Shown: piece by piece, positions 16,001 through 22,808 of the stretch
Numbering within the stretch: position 1 is the first letter of the stretch
How the letters are laid out: every line of letters begins with the position of its first letter
DNA from: a virus
Virus record (IMG/VR): IMGVR_UViG_3300032116_000700
Span: 1-35,113 of that record
Direction: 5' to 3' (one strand)
DNA length: 35,113 bases
Notes under the pieces: generated by a model
Told to the model about the DNA's origin: nothing
Database searches by the model: none
The model's input: the letters and a program-made list of their open reading frames with translations, nothing else
Translations under genes and position numbers: made by a program

Positions 16001-16520
16001 GCATGTCAAAGTCAATGCGAGGATAACGATAGTAGTTCTCTTCGCGGTAAGAATCGGAAACAATCTTGAATAGGTTATTCAAACCAGTTTGGTTCTGTGC
16101 GATAAGAACAAGGTGGCGACGACGAGAAAGAATGCTGTTAGAAGCCTTCTTCGTTTCAGCCTCATTCTCAATAGTGGTTCCAGAAGTTTCGTCCTCTGCG
16201 ACCTTGGACGCTTCCTTCTTGTTTAGCATAGTGCGGTCGTATTCTTGACGCCACTCCGCAATAGAAGGAACAAAGTAAGCCTCGCATCCGAAAATGGGCT
16301 TAAAGTCCTTACCCTCGGCCTTCATCTTGCGAGCGTGTAGAACTTGCCAAGAAAATCCGTTCATGTTTCCGTGATCTGTTAGAGCAAGTGCTTCGCTTCC
16401 GTTTTGATAAGCAAAGTCCATATGATCTTGGGGGAACCCAAGTCCGTCAAAGATAGAACCTGCTACGCTGTGAGCGTGAAGCCCGACGAACGGAATAGAA
16501 CTGGTTGTGCGATCACTCAT
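13071..16520 (-). CDS. dnaE: DNA polymerase III alpha subunit (DnaE) with intact PHP domain
   Basis: This 1149-aa family C replicative polymerase is the same size as bacterial DnaE. The N-terminal PHP domain keeps a full-looking set of metal ligands: H15-x-H17, D49-H50, E80, H136, C187 and D261-x-H263. It may therefore be an active proofreading nuclease, unlike E. coli DnaE (inference). Polymerase core: GPGRGSAAGS (431-440), catalytic Asp473 and Asp475 in YPDIDFD, and Asp638 in FIKFDILGL. A helix-hairpin-helix (SIKGLGETAIEEI) and an OB-fold region (LQLTWCIPRKITAKR) follow. It is the last gene of the glutaredoxin operon, overlapping the upstream gene by 8 nt. No clamp or loader was seen in the window. 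Confidence 0.97.
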   Translation of the reverse strand: MSDRTTSSIPFVGLHAHSVAGSIFDGLGFPQDHMDFAYQNGSEALALTDHGNMNGFSWQVLHARKMKAEGKDFKPIFGCEAYFVPSIAEWRQEYDRTMLNKKEASKVAEDETSGTTIENEAETKKASNSILSRRRHLVLIAQNQTGLNNLFKIVSDSYREENYYRYPRIDFDMLRKHSEGIIASSACLGGVYAGCYWENRDKGTEAILDAMRELTRNMVSIFGDRWYGELQWNNIPEQHSLNQFIIQVCKEFGVKLISTADSHYPNNNAWKDRELYKRLGWLGSGRPEWANESELPASVDEIGYELYPKNGDQMWASYKKYSALCGASYDDDLVMNSITETHKIAFERIEAFEPDTTVRLPSFVVPAGETADSALEKFSMEGLRKKGLHTNNEYVERLRYELGVIADRGFSKYFLTMNQIAAISNEHMLTGPGRGSAAGSLVAYALEITQVDPIKYDLLFSRFLRADATDYPDIDFDVADPMVIKDTLIQKWGDNTVVPISNWNTLQLKSLIKDISKLYNIPFPEVNKVTSKMMSEATPLAKQRHGIKAGVYTPTFEEVKEFSPSLQAFLRNYPDVANHIDALHGQVRSCSRHAGGVVVAENLDNYMPLISSKNVRQTPWSEGQNVRHLEPLGFIKFDILGLSTLRMIEGAIRHILKRHHGVQEPTYNDIRAYYDKFLHPDVLDMNDKKVYKKVFHKGKWAGVFQFTENGVQKLCKQAKPNNIIDLSAITSIYRPGPLSAGVDKDYIEAKEAPLLVEYYNQEYKNVTEETYGFLIFQEQIALLAHKLGKNISLDEGNSLRKVLTKKGTGKTDKVLQSLYDRFIEGCVEKGMTAKAANDLWEKFKFFSGYGFNKSHAVCYSIISYQCAWLFTHYECEWLAAFLDKEPETKKEKAISIAKSFGYGIEPLNINTSGTYWEISEDGTSLIQPLTSIKGLGETAIEEIYKGRPFRKVEDFLFNDKMRYSKLNKKTIDVLVRSGTLNVLIDSRFTGKKHFWTAVAVDRPRKPKNLEENISLYAPEGDFTTEEEIQFLTELTGEFPLSKVVSPETLEKLEEKMIPPISEFDGNLQLTWCIPRKITAKRTATGKEYFQVEVVDSNSAIVTVRCWGVDVAMGDRLEVNKPYLVKPDYNDEWGFSTRGRIGKFWKCLAS

Positions 16521-16908
16521 TAACGGTTTCCTCTGTGGTTGTGGTTTGTTCTTCTAACTTAATGTCTGGGATGAATTCGTCAATGTAAGAACAGATTTCT
16601 TTGTACTCTTGCGTGTTGCTATTGTAATAATAGCGGACGTAGTACTTGTAAGCCTGGGTTGAAACACCGAGATATTGCTTCTGTGTATCAAAGTAGGCTA
16701 CCATTTCATCGCACCATTTCTTTACGATCTTCTTTGAAGTGCCCTTCAAGTCAATAGGGCAAGGACCGGCTGGGATAATTAGGTTATAACTAATCGCGAT
16801 CCCTCTTTCACTCTTCTTCGTCTTTGTTTTAGAAAAAGAGTTTGTTGTTGAACTCCTCGGCTTTTTAGGCTTCGGTGTCGTGATTGTTGTTTTCGTTTTC
16901 CGTGGCAT
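16513..16908 (-). CDS. Hypothetical 131-aa protein with basic N-terminus
   Basis: The first 35 residues are Lys/Thr/Pro-rich (PRKTKTTITTPKPKKPRSS), likely disordered and nucleic-acid binding. Then comes a Tyr-rich helical region (YKYYVRYYYNSNTQEYKE) and an acidic tail. The family is unknown. It overlaps the nucleotidyltransferase-like gene by 44 nt and dnaE by 8 nt, so it is probably translated with dnaE, but no polymerase-accessory motif is visible. Confidence 0.72.
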   Translation of the reverse strand: MPRKTKTTITTPKPKKPRSSTTNSFSKTKTKKSERGIAISYNLIIPAGPCPIDLKGTSKKIVKKWCDEMVAYFDTQKQYLGVSTQAYKYYVRYYYNSNTQEYKEICSYIDEFIPDIKLEEQTTTTEETVNE

Positions 16909-17773
16909 CTTCCAAATCCTCCGCGATTGGGTTCCATTCGTGATAACTAATAAAAATTCGTCCTGGAAACTTGATTAGATCCGAAACAGGATCACCTAAA
17001 TAGGCTTTGTAGTCTTTCCAAGTGTCTATCTGGCGAAACCAATCAAGTTCCAAAGTGTTCTGAACTTTCGGTTTATTTCCGTTATAGAGTATAGCCAGAT
17101 CGACTTCGTTTGTAAAGTGGTCTTTACGTTCCTCTAACATCTCACCGCTGATAATGGAATTTTCATAAAACCTAAAATTATCAGCGAAGGTTTCCAGTTC
17201 TTCTTGTCCGAATGTAAACGGTAAATGGTCGCCCGTCAAGGCAGAACGGCTCTCAAACGTAAAGAACACGTTAGGAGAAACAGGGCTGGATAATGTAGTT
17301 CTATGCTGCCTTGCTATTTGTGTTTCGTAAATGCCGTAGGGGAAACTGACGAAAAACCTTTGAGGCATCGTCCAGCGGCTTATTTTACCACAAATTCTAT
17401 TTGCTACTTGTGCGCCCTCAATAATGGACCAAGGAAGACATTTTGATTTATGGTCTTCTTCTGGTCGGATCGGGACATAATAGATAGGGATAAGACGACG
17501 CCATTTATCAGGTTGTAATGAGAACTTTTTGGTTCCAATAGAGGTTGGGTCATAAGTAAAATCACCCATTCTCTTTCTGATAAGTGGTGTTGCTTCATAG
17601 TCGCAAACAACCCAGATAGTTTCGCATCCAGCCCAAGCCGCTTGATGAACAGCGTGTTCAATAGCAAAGTAGTTAGGTGCTACGGGCGTTAGGCAGTCGG
17701 ACCAAGGCAGGCTTATTCCAGTTGGTTTAGAAGCGGCTGGAACTATTCCGGCCAGATGAAAAGAGTTGGACAT
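16865..17773 (-). CDS. Nucleotidyltransferase-like (sugar-phosphate NTP transferase fold) protein
   Basis: Of the 302 aa, the N-terminus LAGIVPAASKPTG...P......L.PV...YFAIEHAVHQAAWAGCETIWVVCDYEA follows the GT-A Rossmann pattern of sugar-nucleotide pyrophosphorylases. The canonical G-x-G-T-R loop is changed to AASKPTG, so catalysis is uncertain. Later parts (RFFVSFPYGIYE, VFFTFESRSALTGDH) have the family's strand pattern. A role in nucleotide-sugar metabolism, perhaps with the cupin at 2953-3291, is inference. It overlaps neighbours on both sides (47 and 44 nt). Confidence 0.72.
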   Translation of the reverse strand: MSNSFHLAGIVPAASKPTGISLPWSDCLTPVAPNYFAIEHAVHQAAWAGCETIWVVCDYEATPLIRKRMGDFTYDPTSIGTKKFSLQPDKWRRLIPIYYVPIRPEEDHKSKCLPWSIIEGAQVANRICGKISRWTMPQRFFVSFPYGIYETQIARQHRTTLSSPVSPNVFFTFESRSALTGDHLPFTFGQEELETFADNFRFYENSIISGEMLEERKDHFTNEVDLAILYNGNKPKVQNTLELDWFRQIDTWKDYKAYLGDPVSDLIKFPGRIFISYHEWNPIAEDLEDATENENNNHDTEA

Positions 17774-18575
17774 AATGTTTATTTGGCCTTATTTCGCTTT
17801 CTTTGTAAAAATCTATTATCTTTTGAGGACTATCAAAAAGATAAGTAATGTTTGGTTGCTCTGACTTCTTTGGTTTATAACTGTAATAAACTTCTCTTCC
17901 GGCGTGTTCCAACTCAATAAACTTTACGTCTATTACTTCTTTCAGCAACCTTCGTAGTTTGATCCTGGCGATGGTTTCTGTGTAGTTGTCGCTTGCGATC
18001 TGGTTTTGGGTCAAGAAGGAACGAGCAACGCAATCTTTTCTGTCTTGATAGGAAGAACGCTTTGATCTGAAAAACCAGACCTCATTTATGAACCTATCTT
18101 CGTAGAGCAAGTGTGTCTTATCGTGCTTGGAACCTTGACGCACATTGAACCAGTCAATAACTACATGATGCTTACTGGCTATTTCTGGTGGGTTTTCCAA
18201 GCCTGTTATTTGCTCTGCGTCAAACACGAAAAGGTTCTCAAAGTTGACTTTCGCCAACCTTGAAAACTCTGTCGTTATTTTTAGAGTGTTTTCTTCTTCA
18301 ATTCTAATGCTTCTCAAAAGATCAGAACCAAAGATAAGTCCTTTCAGGGAAAGGAAAAACATAAGCTTTTCCCACAAGTAAATTTGTGGAACTTTCGCTT
18401 TCGTTTGGAAGCCGAAATGTTCTGGGCTTCTTATTACCACATCATCAAAGATGAAAGGTGGTTTTGGTGTTGTAAATAAAACTGGAATGTTGTTATAATA
18501 AGCGTAAAGGAGAGTTGATAGACAACCGCCTACAACCATTTTTGGGTGGTTATAAAGGTGCCTATCAAGTTTCAT
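17727..18575 (-). CDS. Conserved-looking 282-aa protein of unknown function
   Basis: No family was recognised. It starts MKLDRHLYNHPKMVVGGCLSTLLYAYYNN and PVLFTTPKPPFIFDDV, suggesting an alpha/beta nucleotide-binding-type beginning. The middle is helical and charged, with HHVVIDWFNVRQGSKHDKTH and a run of Lys/Arg. ATG 18575 overlaps the stop of the small basic gene (ATGA). It lies between a glutaredoxin and a nucleotidyltransferase-like gene. Confidence 0.78.
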   Translation of the reverse strand: MKLDRHLYNHPKMVVGGCLSTLLYAYYNNIPVLFTTPKPPFIFDDVVIRSPEHFGFQTKAKVPQIYLWEKLMFFLSLKGLIFGSDLLRSIRIEEENTLKITTEFSRLAKVNFENLFVFDAEQITGLENPPEIASKHHVVIDWFNVRQGSKHDKTHLLYEDRFINEVWFFRSKRSSYQDRKDCVARSFLTQNQIASDNYTETIARIKLRRLLKEVIDVKFIELEHAGREVYYSYKPKKSEQPNITYLFDSPQKIIDFYKESEIRPNKHYVQLFSSGRNSSSRF

Positions 18576-18727
18576 CCCTTACCCTGACCGCGATAACGCT
18601 TACGATAGCCCTTTGGAACAGAGCCACCTGAACCCCTCTTCTTAAACTTGGAATGTTTACCATTACCAATAGAGGTCTTCTTTTTTGTGGGGTTATACTC
18701 TTTACCGTTGCGTCGTCCTGCCGTCAT
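18572..18727 (-). CDS. Small very basic 51-aa protein
   Basis: The frame runs from ATG 18727 to TGA 18572 and encodes 51 residues rich in Lys, Arg and Gly (MTAGRRNGKEYNPTKKKTS, KFKKRGSGGS, GYRKRYRGQGKG). It overlaps the glutaredoxin stop (ATGA) and the next start (ATGA), so it fits the operon exactly. It probably binds nucleic acid; the family is unknown. Confidence 0.75.
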   Translation of the reverse strand: MTAGRRNGKEYNPTKKKTSIGNGKHSKFKKRGSGGSVPKGYRKRYRGQGKG

Positions 18728-18978
18728 TCCTCAACTCCTAATGTTTGTGCGAGGGTTCCTTCTCTATCTAACTTCTCAATGTCGGTGAAGCCACCGATAA
18801 ACCTGTCTTCAACCCAAATTTGGGGAACGGTTCTACAACCGGATAAGCTTGTAATAGAAAATCTTGTTTGTTCATCGTTGGTTACGTCAATAACGGAGAA
18901 GGAAACGCCCCGCGAAACCAATAGATCAACTGCCTTTTTACACCAAGGGCAATAACTTGCTGTGAAAACTCTAATCAT
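18724..18978 (-). CDS. grx: Glutaredoxin
   Basis: This 84-aa thioredoxin-fold redox protein has CPWC at 10-13, TVPQIWV (cis-Pro) and GGFTD (glutathione-binding turn), with the usual family length. It would reduce disulfides, for example in the ribonucleotide reductase encoded at 23419-26542 (inference from pathway). It overlaps the upstream gene by 8 nt. Confidence 0.96.
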   Translation of the reverse strand: MIRVFTASYCPWCKKAVDLLVSRGVSFSVIDVTNDEQTRFSITSLSGCRTVPQIWVEDRFIGGFTDIEKLDREGTLAQTLGVEE

Positions 18979-19228
18979 TACTCAAATCTCTTGTGTGCTT
19001 ATTGATTGCCTGCTCGTAAAGCATTCGGTCCTGTGCTGACAAAGAACGTGAGGACAACCAACCTAAAACAATCTTGTTCCATTGGTTAAAAGTCATTTCA
19101 AGTTCTAGTTCTTTGCCGTCAAAAATCCAACTCTTGGGTTCTATCCCAAGATAAATGTGTTCGTCGTCAAAGCATTCTTCAAAAAGGTGATAAGTTTCGT
19201 CATAACTAATCGTTGCTTTCGTACTCAT
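18971..19228 (-). CDS. Hypothetical 85-aa protein, first gene of the dnaE operon
   Basis: The start is ATG 19228 with SD GAGAGGAAAAG. An ATG-less upstream extension to 19243 would lie before the expected transcription start of the promoter at 19246-19274. It is an acidic protein (YHLFEECFDDEHIYLGIEP, ELELEMTFNQWNKIV) with no recognised family. It overlaps the glutaredoxin gene by 8 nt. Confidence 0.72.
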   Translation of the reverse strand: MSTKATISYDETYHLFEECFDDEHIYLGIEPKSWIFDGKELELEMTFNQWNKIVLGWLSSRSLSAQDRMLYEQAINKHTRDLSND

Positions 19229-19245
19229 TTCTTTTCCTCTCATTC

Positions 19246-19274
19246 ATTATAACCTCTAACCGTTTCTGTGTCTA
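19246..19274 (-). promoter_or_regulatory. Sigma70-type promoter of the glutaredoxin-dnaE operon
   Basis: TAGACA (19274-19269), a 17-bp spacer and TATAAT (19251-19246). It lies across the end of the preceding gene. Confidence 0.75.
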
Positions 19275-19456
19275 GTCTTTTTATCTTCTATTTCTTGCTG
19301 GGTTGATAAAACTGCGATCCCTATGTTTAGCACGGTTGCTCCAAGCATAGGTAGCAGATTTACATAAGATCCTTCGTAAAGGAGAAATAAATCCACTAAA
19401 AGGCAATTGACGACAGCGTTGTAAGCATAAATCTTGATCCAATAGTTATTATTCAT
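19256..19456 (-). CDS. Small membrane protein, 66 aa
   Basis: Two hydrophobic segments are seen: YAYNAVVNCLLVDLFLLY and LLPMLGATVLNIGIAVL, followed by a charged tail (QEIEDKKTRHRNG). It could be a holin-like or envelope protein, but nothing specific supports that. It overlaps the upstream gene by 8 nt and is the last gene of the 22742 operon. Confidence 0.65.
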   Translation of the reverse strand: MNNNYWIKIYAYNAVVNCLLVDLFLLYEGSYVNLLPMLGATVLNIGIAVLSTQQEIEDKKTRHRNG

Positions 19457-19634
19457 CTTCTTTTTCCTCTTTTTGTTCTGCGACCGCTTCCCTTATTAGA
19501 GAATAAAGACCTTCTTCCAGTTTTAGCATCATTGCGGTAAAATGAAGGCTATTTTCTATCTGCCTTTCTCTGTTGGAAAGGCGACCGATGTAGAAAGCAT
19601 TTTCCAGCTCTTCTATTACTTTCTTCTTATCCAT
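19449..19634 (-). CDS. Small helical protein, 61 aa
   Basis: It is charged and all helical: MDKKKVIEELENAFYIGRLSN, then ENSLHFTAMMLKLEEGLYSLI and a Glu/Lys tail. Function is unknown. It lies 3 nt after the 37-aa zinc-ribbon gene and overlaps the membrane-protein gene. Confidence 0.62.
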   Translation of the reverse strand: MDKKKVIEELENAFYIGRLSNRERQIENSLHFTAMMLKLEEGLYSLIREAVAEQKEEKEDE

Positions 19635-19637
19635 AGT

Positions 19638-19751
19638 TTATTCCTTGTTTGGTGGCGAGCATTCTTCACAAATAGAAATGCCCACTAAATTTGAGTTCTT
19701 TATAACATTTACTTCTGTTTCGCGTCCACAGGCATCACAAATTCCTTTCAT
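19638..19751 (-). CDS. Mini zinc-ribbon protein, 37 aa
   Basis: ATG 19751 to TAA 19638 encodes MKGICDACGRETE followed by ICEECSPPNKE, two CxxC pairs 26 residues apart, a minimal zinc ribbon. The ATG overlaps the methylase stop (ATGA) and the next gene starts 3 nt after its stop. The tight fit supports a real gene. Confidence 0.68.
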   Translation of the reverse strand: MKGICDACGRETEVNVIKNSNLVGISICEECSPPNKE

Positions 19752-20458
19752 TCTTCTTCACCTTCGTTTAGTGTAGGTGGGCTGTAAACAACTTCATTTC
19801 CAAAACTATCCCAGTTTGGACGATAGTTCCTGGCGAACATTTCCAAATAAGGACCATCCGATCTAGCTTCTATTAGATCATAGGTTTCTTTTGGCTTCTT
19901 GCTATGTCGTTGCGCCGAGATTGGCTTTCCACCGATAAGAGATGAAAGAGAGTTATTGTTCTTCTTGGAAGCAAACCCATTTCCCTTTACAGCAAATAAG
20001 CAGATTTCGTGCTGGCCTCTAAAATATTGGCCCAATCCGATCTTTGATTTGGCCCAAACAATGTTGGTGATGTAGCGGAAACCAAGATTTTCTATGATCC
20101 TCAAAGCCTCTGGAAGATGGTTGTTAGCAACCCACATGTAAAGGTGGGCGTCATCCTCAACTTTACCATCAAGAAAGTTCTTCATTACGGTAAGGATTTC
20201 GTTTTCTTTGAGAAGAGGATAATGACGATCCGCTCCTCTCTTGATCTTACCGCCGCCTGTTTGGTTCCAAGGCGGATCAGCATAGATGGTTCTGTATTTT
20301 CTCATTCTCGTTCCAAAAGACTTTTCAACATTATCTTCTACCTCTTTATCGGACATTTGCGAAATGTCTTTCGCTAAATGTTCGGCTGTTTCAAAAGCAC
20401 CGCAATCGCATCTATGCCAATCTTGGTGCCAAGGACAAGTTGGCGAATGTTCGTTCAT
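19748..20458 (-). CDS. MT-A70 family adenine N6 methyltransferase
   Basis: The start is ATG 20458, overlapping the thyX stop as ATGA; the 236-aa product has DPPW at 61-64, the catalytic motif IV of MT-A70 DNA N6-adenine methylases. It is followed by HLYMWVANNHLPEAL, FRYITNIVWAK, G.YFRGQHEICLFAVKG and the C-terminal ARNYRPNWDSFGNE. The N-terminus carries CPWHQDWHRCDCG, a possible zinc site. It may modify phage DNA to evade host restriction, or regulate expression (inference). No cognate restriction gene is nearby. Confidence 0.92.
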   Translation of the reverse strand: MNEHSPTCPWHQDWHRCDCGAFETAEHLAKDISQMSDKEVEDNVEKSFGTRMRKYRTIYADPPWNQTGGGKIKRGADRHYPLLKENEILTVMKNFLDGKVEDDAHLYMWVANNHLPEALRIIENLGFRYITNIVWAKSKIGLGQYFRGQHEICLFAVKGNGFASKKNNNSLSSLIGGKPISAQRHSKKPKETYDLIEARSDGPYLEMFARNYRPNWDSFGNEVVYSPPTLNEGEEE

Positions 20459-21174
20459 TCCCGGTTCTTCCTGAATGCTCCGACCGCTTCCGGCCAAAGA
20501 TCAGTTGCGATTTCCAAACAAGCCTCGGCAACCTTTTGGATTTCCCATTGTGCCCCTTCGTGAGTTCGTAGGTCAATAAATTTTAGAAGGTTAGATAAGT
20601 TTACAGTTCCGTAATATTCTGTGTAAAGGTTCTGTGGTAAGACGCCTCTTGCTTGCTCGCGGCAAACACCGGCTTCAATAAGATTATCGTAGAGTTTTAC
20701 TGACTTTTCGTGCCAGTCCCTTACTACTTGGTGTGCTGGACCACGAAGACCAGCCGCCGTGTAAGGAAGCATTATCATAGGATCAACAAGGTCATCTACG
20801 TTTGATGCTTGTCGGTTTGAGTTGTGTTGTGTCCTGAACTGTTGTGGTTCGTAGAAGCGTAGGTTTTCTTCCGTGTAGCGGCGTGAAATTTCGTTGTAAG
20901 ACCATGTGCGATGCCTGTGATGCTGAGAGCGCACAAAGAGAGGAACAACAAACCTAAAAGTGGCAACATTATGCTCAAAAGTAGAGGTGTGCTTATGATC
21001 AACAAGATAACGAATGAGTTTTCTGTCTTTTTCATCTAACTCCTCCTTATGCTTGCCGAAACTGACCCTTGCGCTATTCACTATTGTAAGGTCTGTTCCC
21101 ATGTGGGAAACGTATTCTACCTTACCAATGCCGTCGCCGTAGAGTTCAATTGTTTTTTGTTGTGGTGTGTTCAT
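20455..21174 (-). CDS. thyX: Flavin-dependent thymidylate synthase
   Basis: This 239-aa enzyme makes dTMP from dUMP using FAD and methylene-tetrahydrofolate. The ThyX signature RHRxxSxNE is present as RHRTWSYNEISRRYT (87-101). HKHTSTFEHN (about 60-69), CREQARGVLPQN and the C-terminal NLLKFIDLRTHEGAQWEIQ match the family. With dUTPase and the deaminase it forms a full route from dCMP/dUTP to dTMP. It overlaps the upstream gene by 29 nt. Confidence 0.97.
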   Translation of the reverse strand: MNTPQQKTIELYGDGIGKVEYVSHMGTDLTIVNSARVSFGKHKEELDEKDRKLIRYLVDHKHTSTFEHNVATFRFVVPLFVRSQHHRHRTWSYNEISRRYTEENLRFYEPQQFRTQHNSNRQASNVDDLVDPMIMLPYTAAGLRGPAHQVVRDWHEKSVKLYDNLIEAGVCREQARGVLPQNLYTEYYGTVNLSNLLKFIDLRTHEGAQWEIQKVAEACLEIATDLWPEAVGAFRKNRE

Positions 21175-21574
21175 TAATTAGCCTTAGTCCTTCGGTTATT
21201 GCTTCAAATTTTGTTTTGAGAATTGGGTTATGTGTAATTCCATAACTTTCTGGCGTCAATAGTTCGTAATGTGTGGGCCATTGGAAGAATTCGTCTGCTG
21301 AACTGAAAAGAGGGAAAAGAAAAATTCCTTTCTCTGCTAAAATTCTATTCTCAATAACTCCGATTGTTGCTGGGTCGTTGAGAACAGGGAAAACATCCTT
21401 TCTTTTGTTTAGTAAGCCCGCTTGTAGGTCATCACAAACTCTGTTGATGTAGCCAGTTGCTCCGTTATGCTCTGGAACTTTAACATAAAGCATTCCTGGA
21501 AGCCACTCAAAACACGAATAATTTACAACCTCTTTTCCCATTTCATCAAGGTCAAACAAATCTGTTTCTTTCAT
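21146..21574 (-). CDS. Hypothetical 142-aa protein next to thyX
   Basis: No family was recognised. It is acidic at the start (MKETDLFDLDEMGKE), followed by a mixed alpha/beta region (NYSCFEWLPGMLYVKVPEHNG), RILAEKGIFLFPLF and a helical end. ATG 21574 overlaps the upstream stop by 4 nt and the gene overlaps thyX by 29 nt. Confidence 0.7.
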   Translation of the reverse strand: MKETDLFDLDEMGKEVVNYSCFEWLPGMLYVKVPEHNGATGYINRVCDDLQAGLLNKRKDVFPVLNDPATIGVIENRILAEKGIFLFPLFSSADEFFQWPTHYELLTPESYGITHNPILKTKFEAITEGLRLINEHTTTKNN

Positions 21575-21990
21575 CCTTCGCTCCTATCAAACTGGGTAGG
21601 GCGGCTGTCTTTGCGCTTTTGATCGCAAGTAGAACAGACGTTTCGGATCCAACCTTTGGTCCTAATTTCGGCAACATTACCACAATATTCGCAAGTTCTG
21701 GCGCTAATAGATGTGGCAAGATCGATGATAGAGTCAGTTCTTTCATCACCGCCGTCAAAGTAAATGCGAAGCTCACCGTACTTTTCCTTTACTTGGGAAA
21801 ACTGAACGGGAGGCATTTTCCTATGTTCCACGCTGTGTTCTATGGTAGAACAAACACTATCAATAATGTTGAACCAACCATCACCGGCTTCAATTCCCCA
21901 GCACATAGCAGAATGAGTTCTGGGAAGATCCTTCTGGACGAAGAGATTAGGGTATTTATCAAACAGTTTTTGTTGTAGTTCCGGGTTCAT
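21571..21990 (-). CDS. Conserved phage protein with CxxC zinc site, 139 aa
   Basis: The pattern LFDKYPNLFVQKDLP...MCWGIEAGDGWFNIID, then QVKEKYGELRIYFDGGD and CEYCG...GWIRNVCSTC matches a recurrent but uncharacterised phage protein type. It has a four-Cys knuckle near 98-121. Function is unknown. It overlaps the DUF3310 gene by 32 nt. Confidence 0.8.
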   Translation of the reverse strand: MNPELQQKLFDKYPNLFVQKDLPRTHSAMCWGIEAGDGWFNIIDSVCSTIEHSVEHRKMPPVQFSQVKEKYGELRIYFDGGDERTDSIIDLATSISARTCEYCGNVAEIRTKGWIRNVCSTCDQKRKDSRPTQFDRSEG

Positions 21991-22207
21991 TGTGTTTTCC
22001 TTCTAGATGGTCTATGTAGCGTTGTAAATACCACGCTGCTTTCTTCAAGTCTTCTAACATTCTGTCGTGCTTCTTGCCTGCTCTTGAAATGTATTTTACA
22101 ACATTCCCAAGATGAAAACCTAAATTCCAGGCTTCAATAACCTTGATCGCTTCATAAGTGTTGGTTTTTCCTCCATAATGTGAAGGATGCTCAACTACGT
22201 CAGCCAT
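21959..22207 (-). CDS. DUF3310 family protein
   Basis: The 82-aa sequence HPSHYGG...YEAIKVIEAW...FHLGNVVKYISRAGKK...EDLKKAAWYLQRYIDHLE is the DUF3310 (SaV-like nucleotide kinase-associated) signature seen in many phages. The domain may bind nucleotides, but the role is not established. Its ATG overlaps the upstream TAA (TAATG). Confidence 0.93.
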   Translation of the reverse strand: MADVVEHPSHYGGKTNTYEAIKVIEAWNLGFHLGNVVKYISRAGKKHDRMLEDLKKAAWYLQRYIDHLEGKHNEPGTTTKTV

Positions 22208-22503
22208 TATTCAGCCCACGCAGCGATAATGTGGCTTTCAAGAATAAAACAATATTCATAACCACGAAGTTCTACCTTCTCTAATAGATGAGTTGGGAAG
22301 ACAACTTTCGTCAAAGCATCAAACTTACGAACGCAGTCGTGCGAGCAATGAATAACTGTCGCGATAGTGTGTTCTCGCAAAGTTTCTTTTGAGGTCTTGA
22401 AGTCCTCTGGAAGAAGAATGAGAGAAGGTTGTTCTTCTTGTCCTGGGGAACTATGTTCCAACTCCACAAGAATTCGTCTGTTGTGTGGTTCAATAAAAGA
22501 CAT
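22207..22503 (-). CDS. GroES-like co-chaperonin candidate
   Basis: The 98 aa align by pattern with GroES: IEPHNRRILVELE (GroES IRPLHDRVIVKR), PSLILLPED in place of GGIVLT, ATVIHC for the GEVLAVG strand, KVVFPTH for DIVIFN, and a C-terminal EYCFILESHIIAAWAE like EVLIMSESDILAIVE. The length is normal for the family. The mobile-loop region (SPGQEEQPSLILL) has GroES-like hydrophobics. It probably caps the phage GroEL (4101-5672) or host GroEL, as T4 gp31 does; this is inference. The start is ATG 22503, overlapping the upstream stop as TGATG. Confidence 0.6.
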   Translation of the reverse strand: MSFIEPHNRRILVELEHSSPGQEEQPSLILLPEDFKTSKETLREHTIATVIHCSHDCVRKFDALTKVVFPTHLLEKVELRGYEYCFILESHIIAAWAE

Positions 22504-22742
22504 CAATACTCCATAAATTTATTCATTTCAATAGCGCGTTCAAACAAACGGAACTTTTCAGTACTCAAAAGTTGGTCGTGAGTTTTCTTACAACGCTTAC
22601 AGATAAAGCGAACGAAGACCTCGCCTCCGTGCTTTGTCTCAATTTCGTTTGTTGAAAGCCAGTTGTGCTTTTTTAAGCCGGTTGGAGAAGCGGGACAATT
22701 TTCATCTTGGTTCTCCCCGGCGATAATGTGGTTTAAATTCAT
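22503..22742 (-). CDS. Hypothetical 79-aa protein with CxxC
   Basis: The start is ATG 22742 with SD AAGGAGGG. It is the first gene of a ten-gene operon. It contains FVRFICKRCKKTHDQLL, a CxxC pair, with an earlier lone Cys in ENCPASPTG, so it may be a partial zinc site. No family is recognised. Its SD sits in the 3' arm of a 12-bp hairpin. Confidence 0.7.
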   Translation of the reverse strand: MNLNHIIAGENQDENCPASPTGLKKHNWLSTNEIETKHGGEVFVRFICKRCKKTHDQLLSTEKFRLFERAIEMNKFMEY

Positions 22743-22743
22743 A

Positions 22744-22787
22744 ACGCCCTCCTTCACCTACATAATAGCGCGGCGAAGAGAGGGCGT
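22744..22787 (-). promoter_or_regulatory. Inverted repeat hiding the SD of the 22742 operon, promoter -10 in loop
   Basis: ACGCCCTCTCTTC (22787-22775) pairs with GAAGGAGGGCGT (22755-22744): 12 bp with a one-base bulge. The loop contains TATTAT. The expected transcription start (about 22755) is at the beginning of the 3' arm. Confidence 0.65.
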
Positions 22788-22790
22788 CAA
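22762..22790 (-). promoter_or_regulatory. Sigma70-type promoter of the GroES-like/thyX operon
   Basis: TTGACG (22790-22785), a 17-bp spacer and TATTAT (22767-22762). Confidence 0.8.
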
Positions 22791-22808
22791 GAGGTTAGAG
22801 GAAAATAA

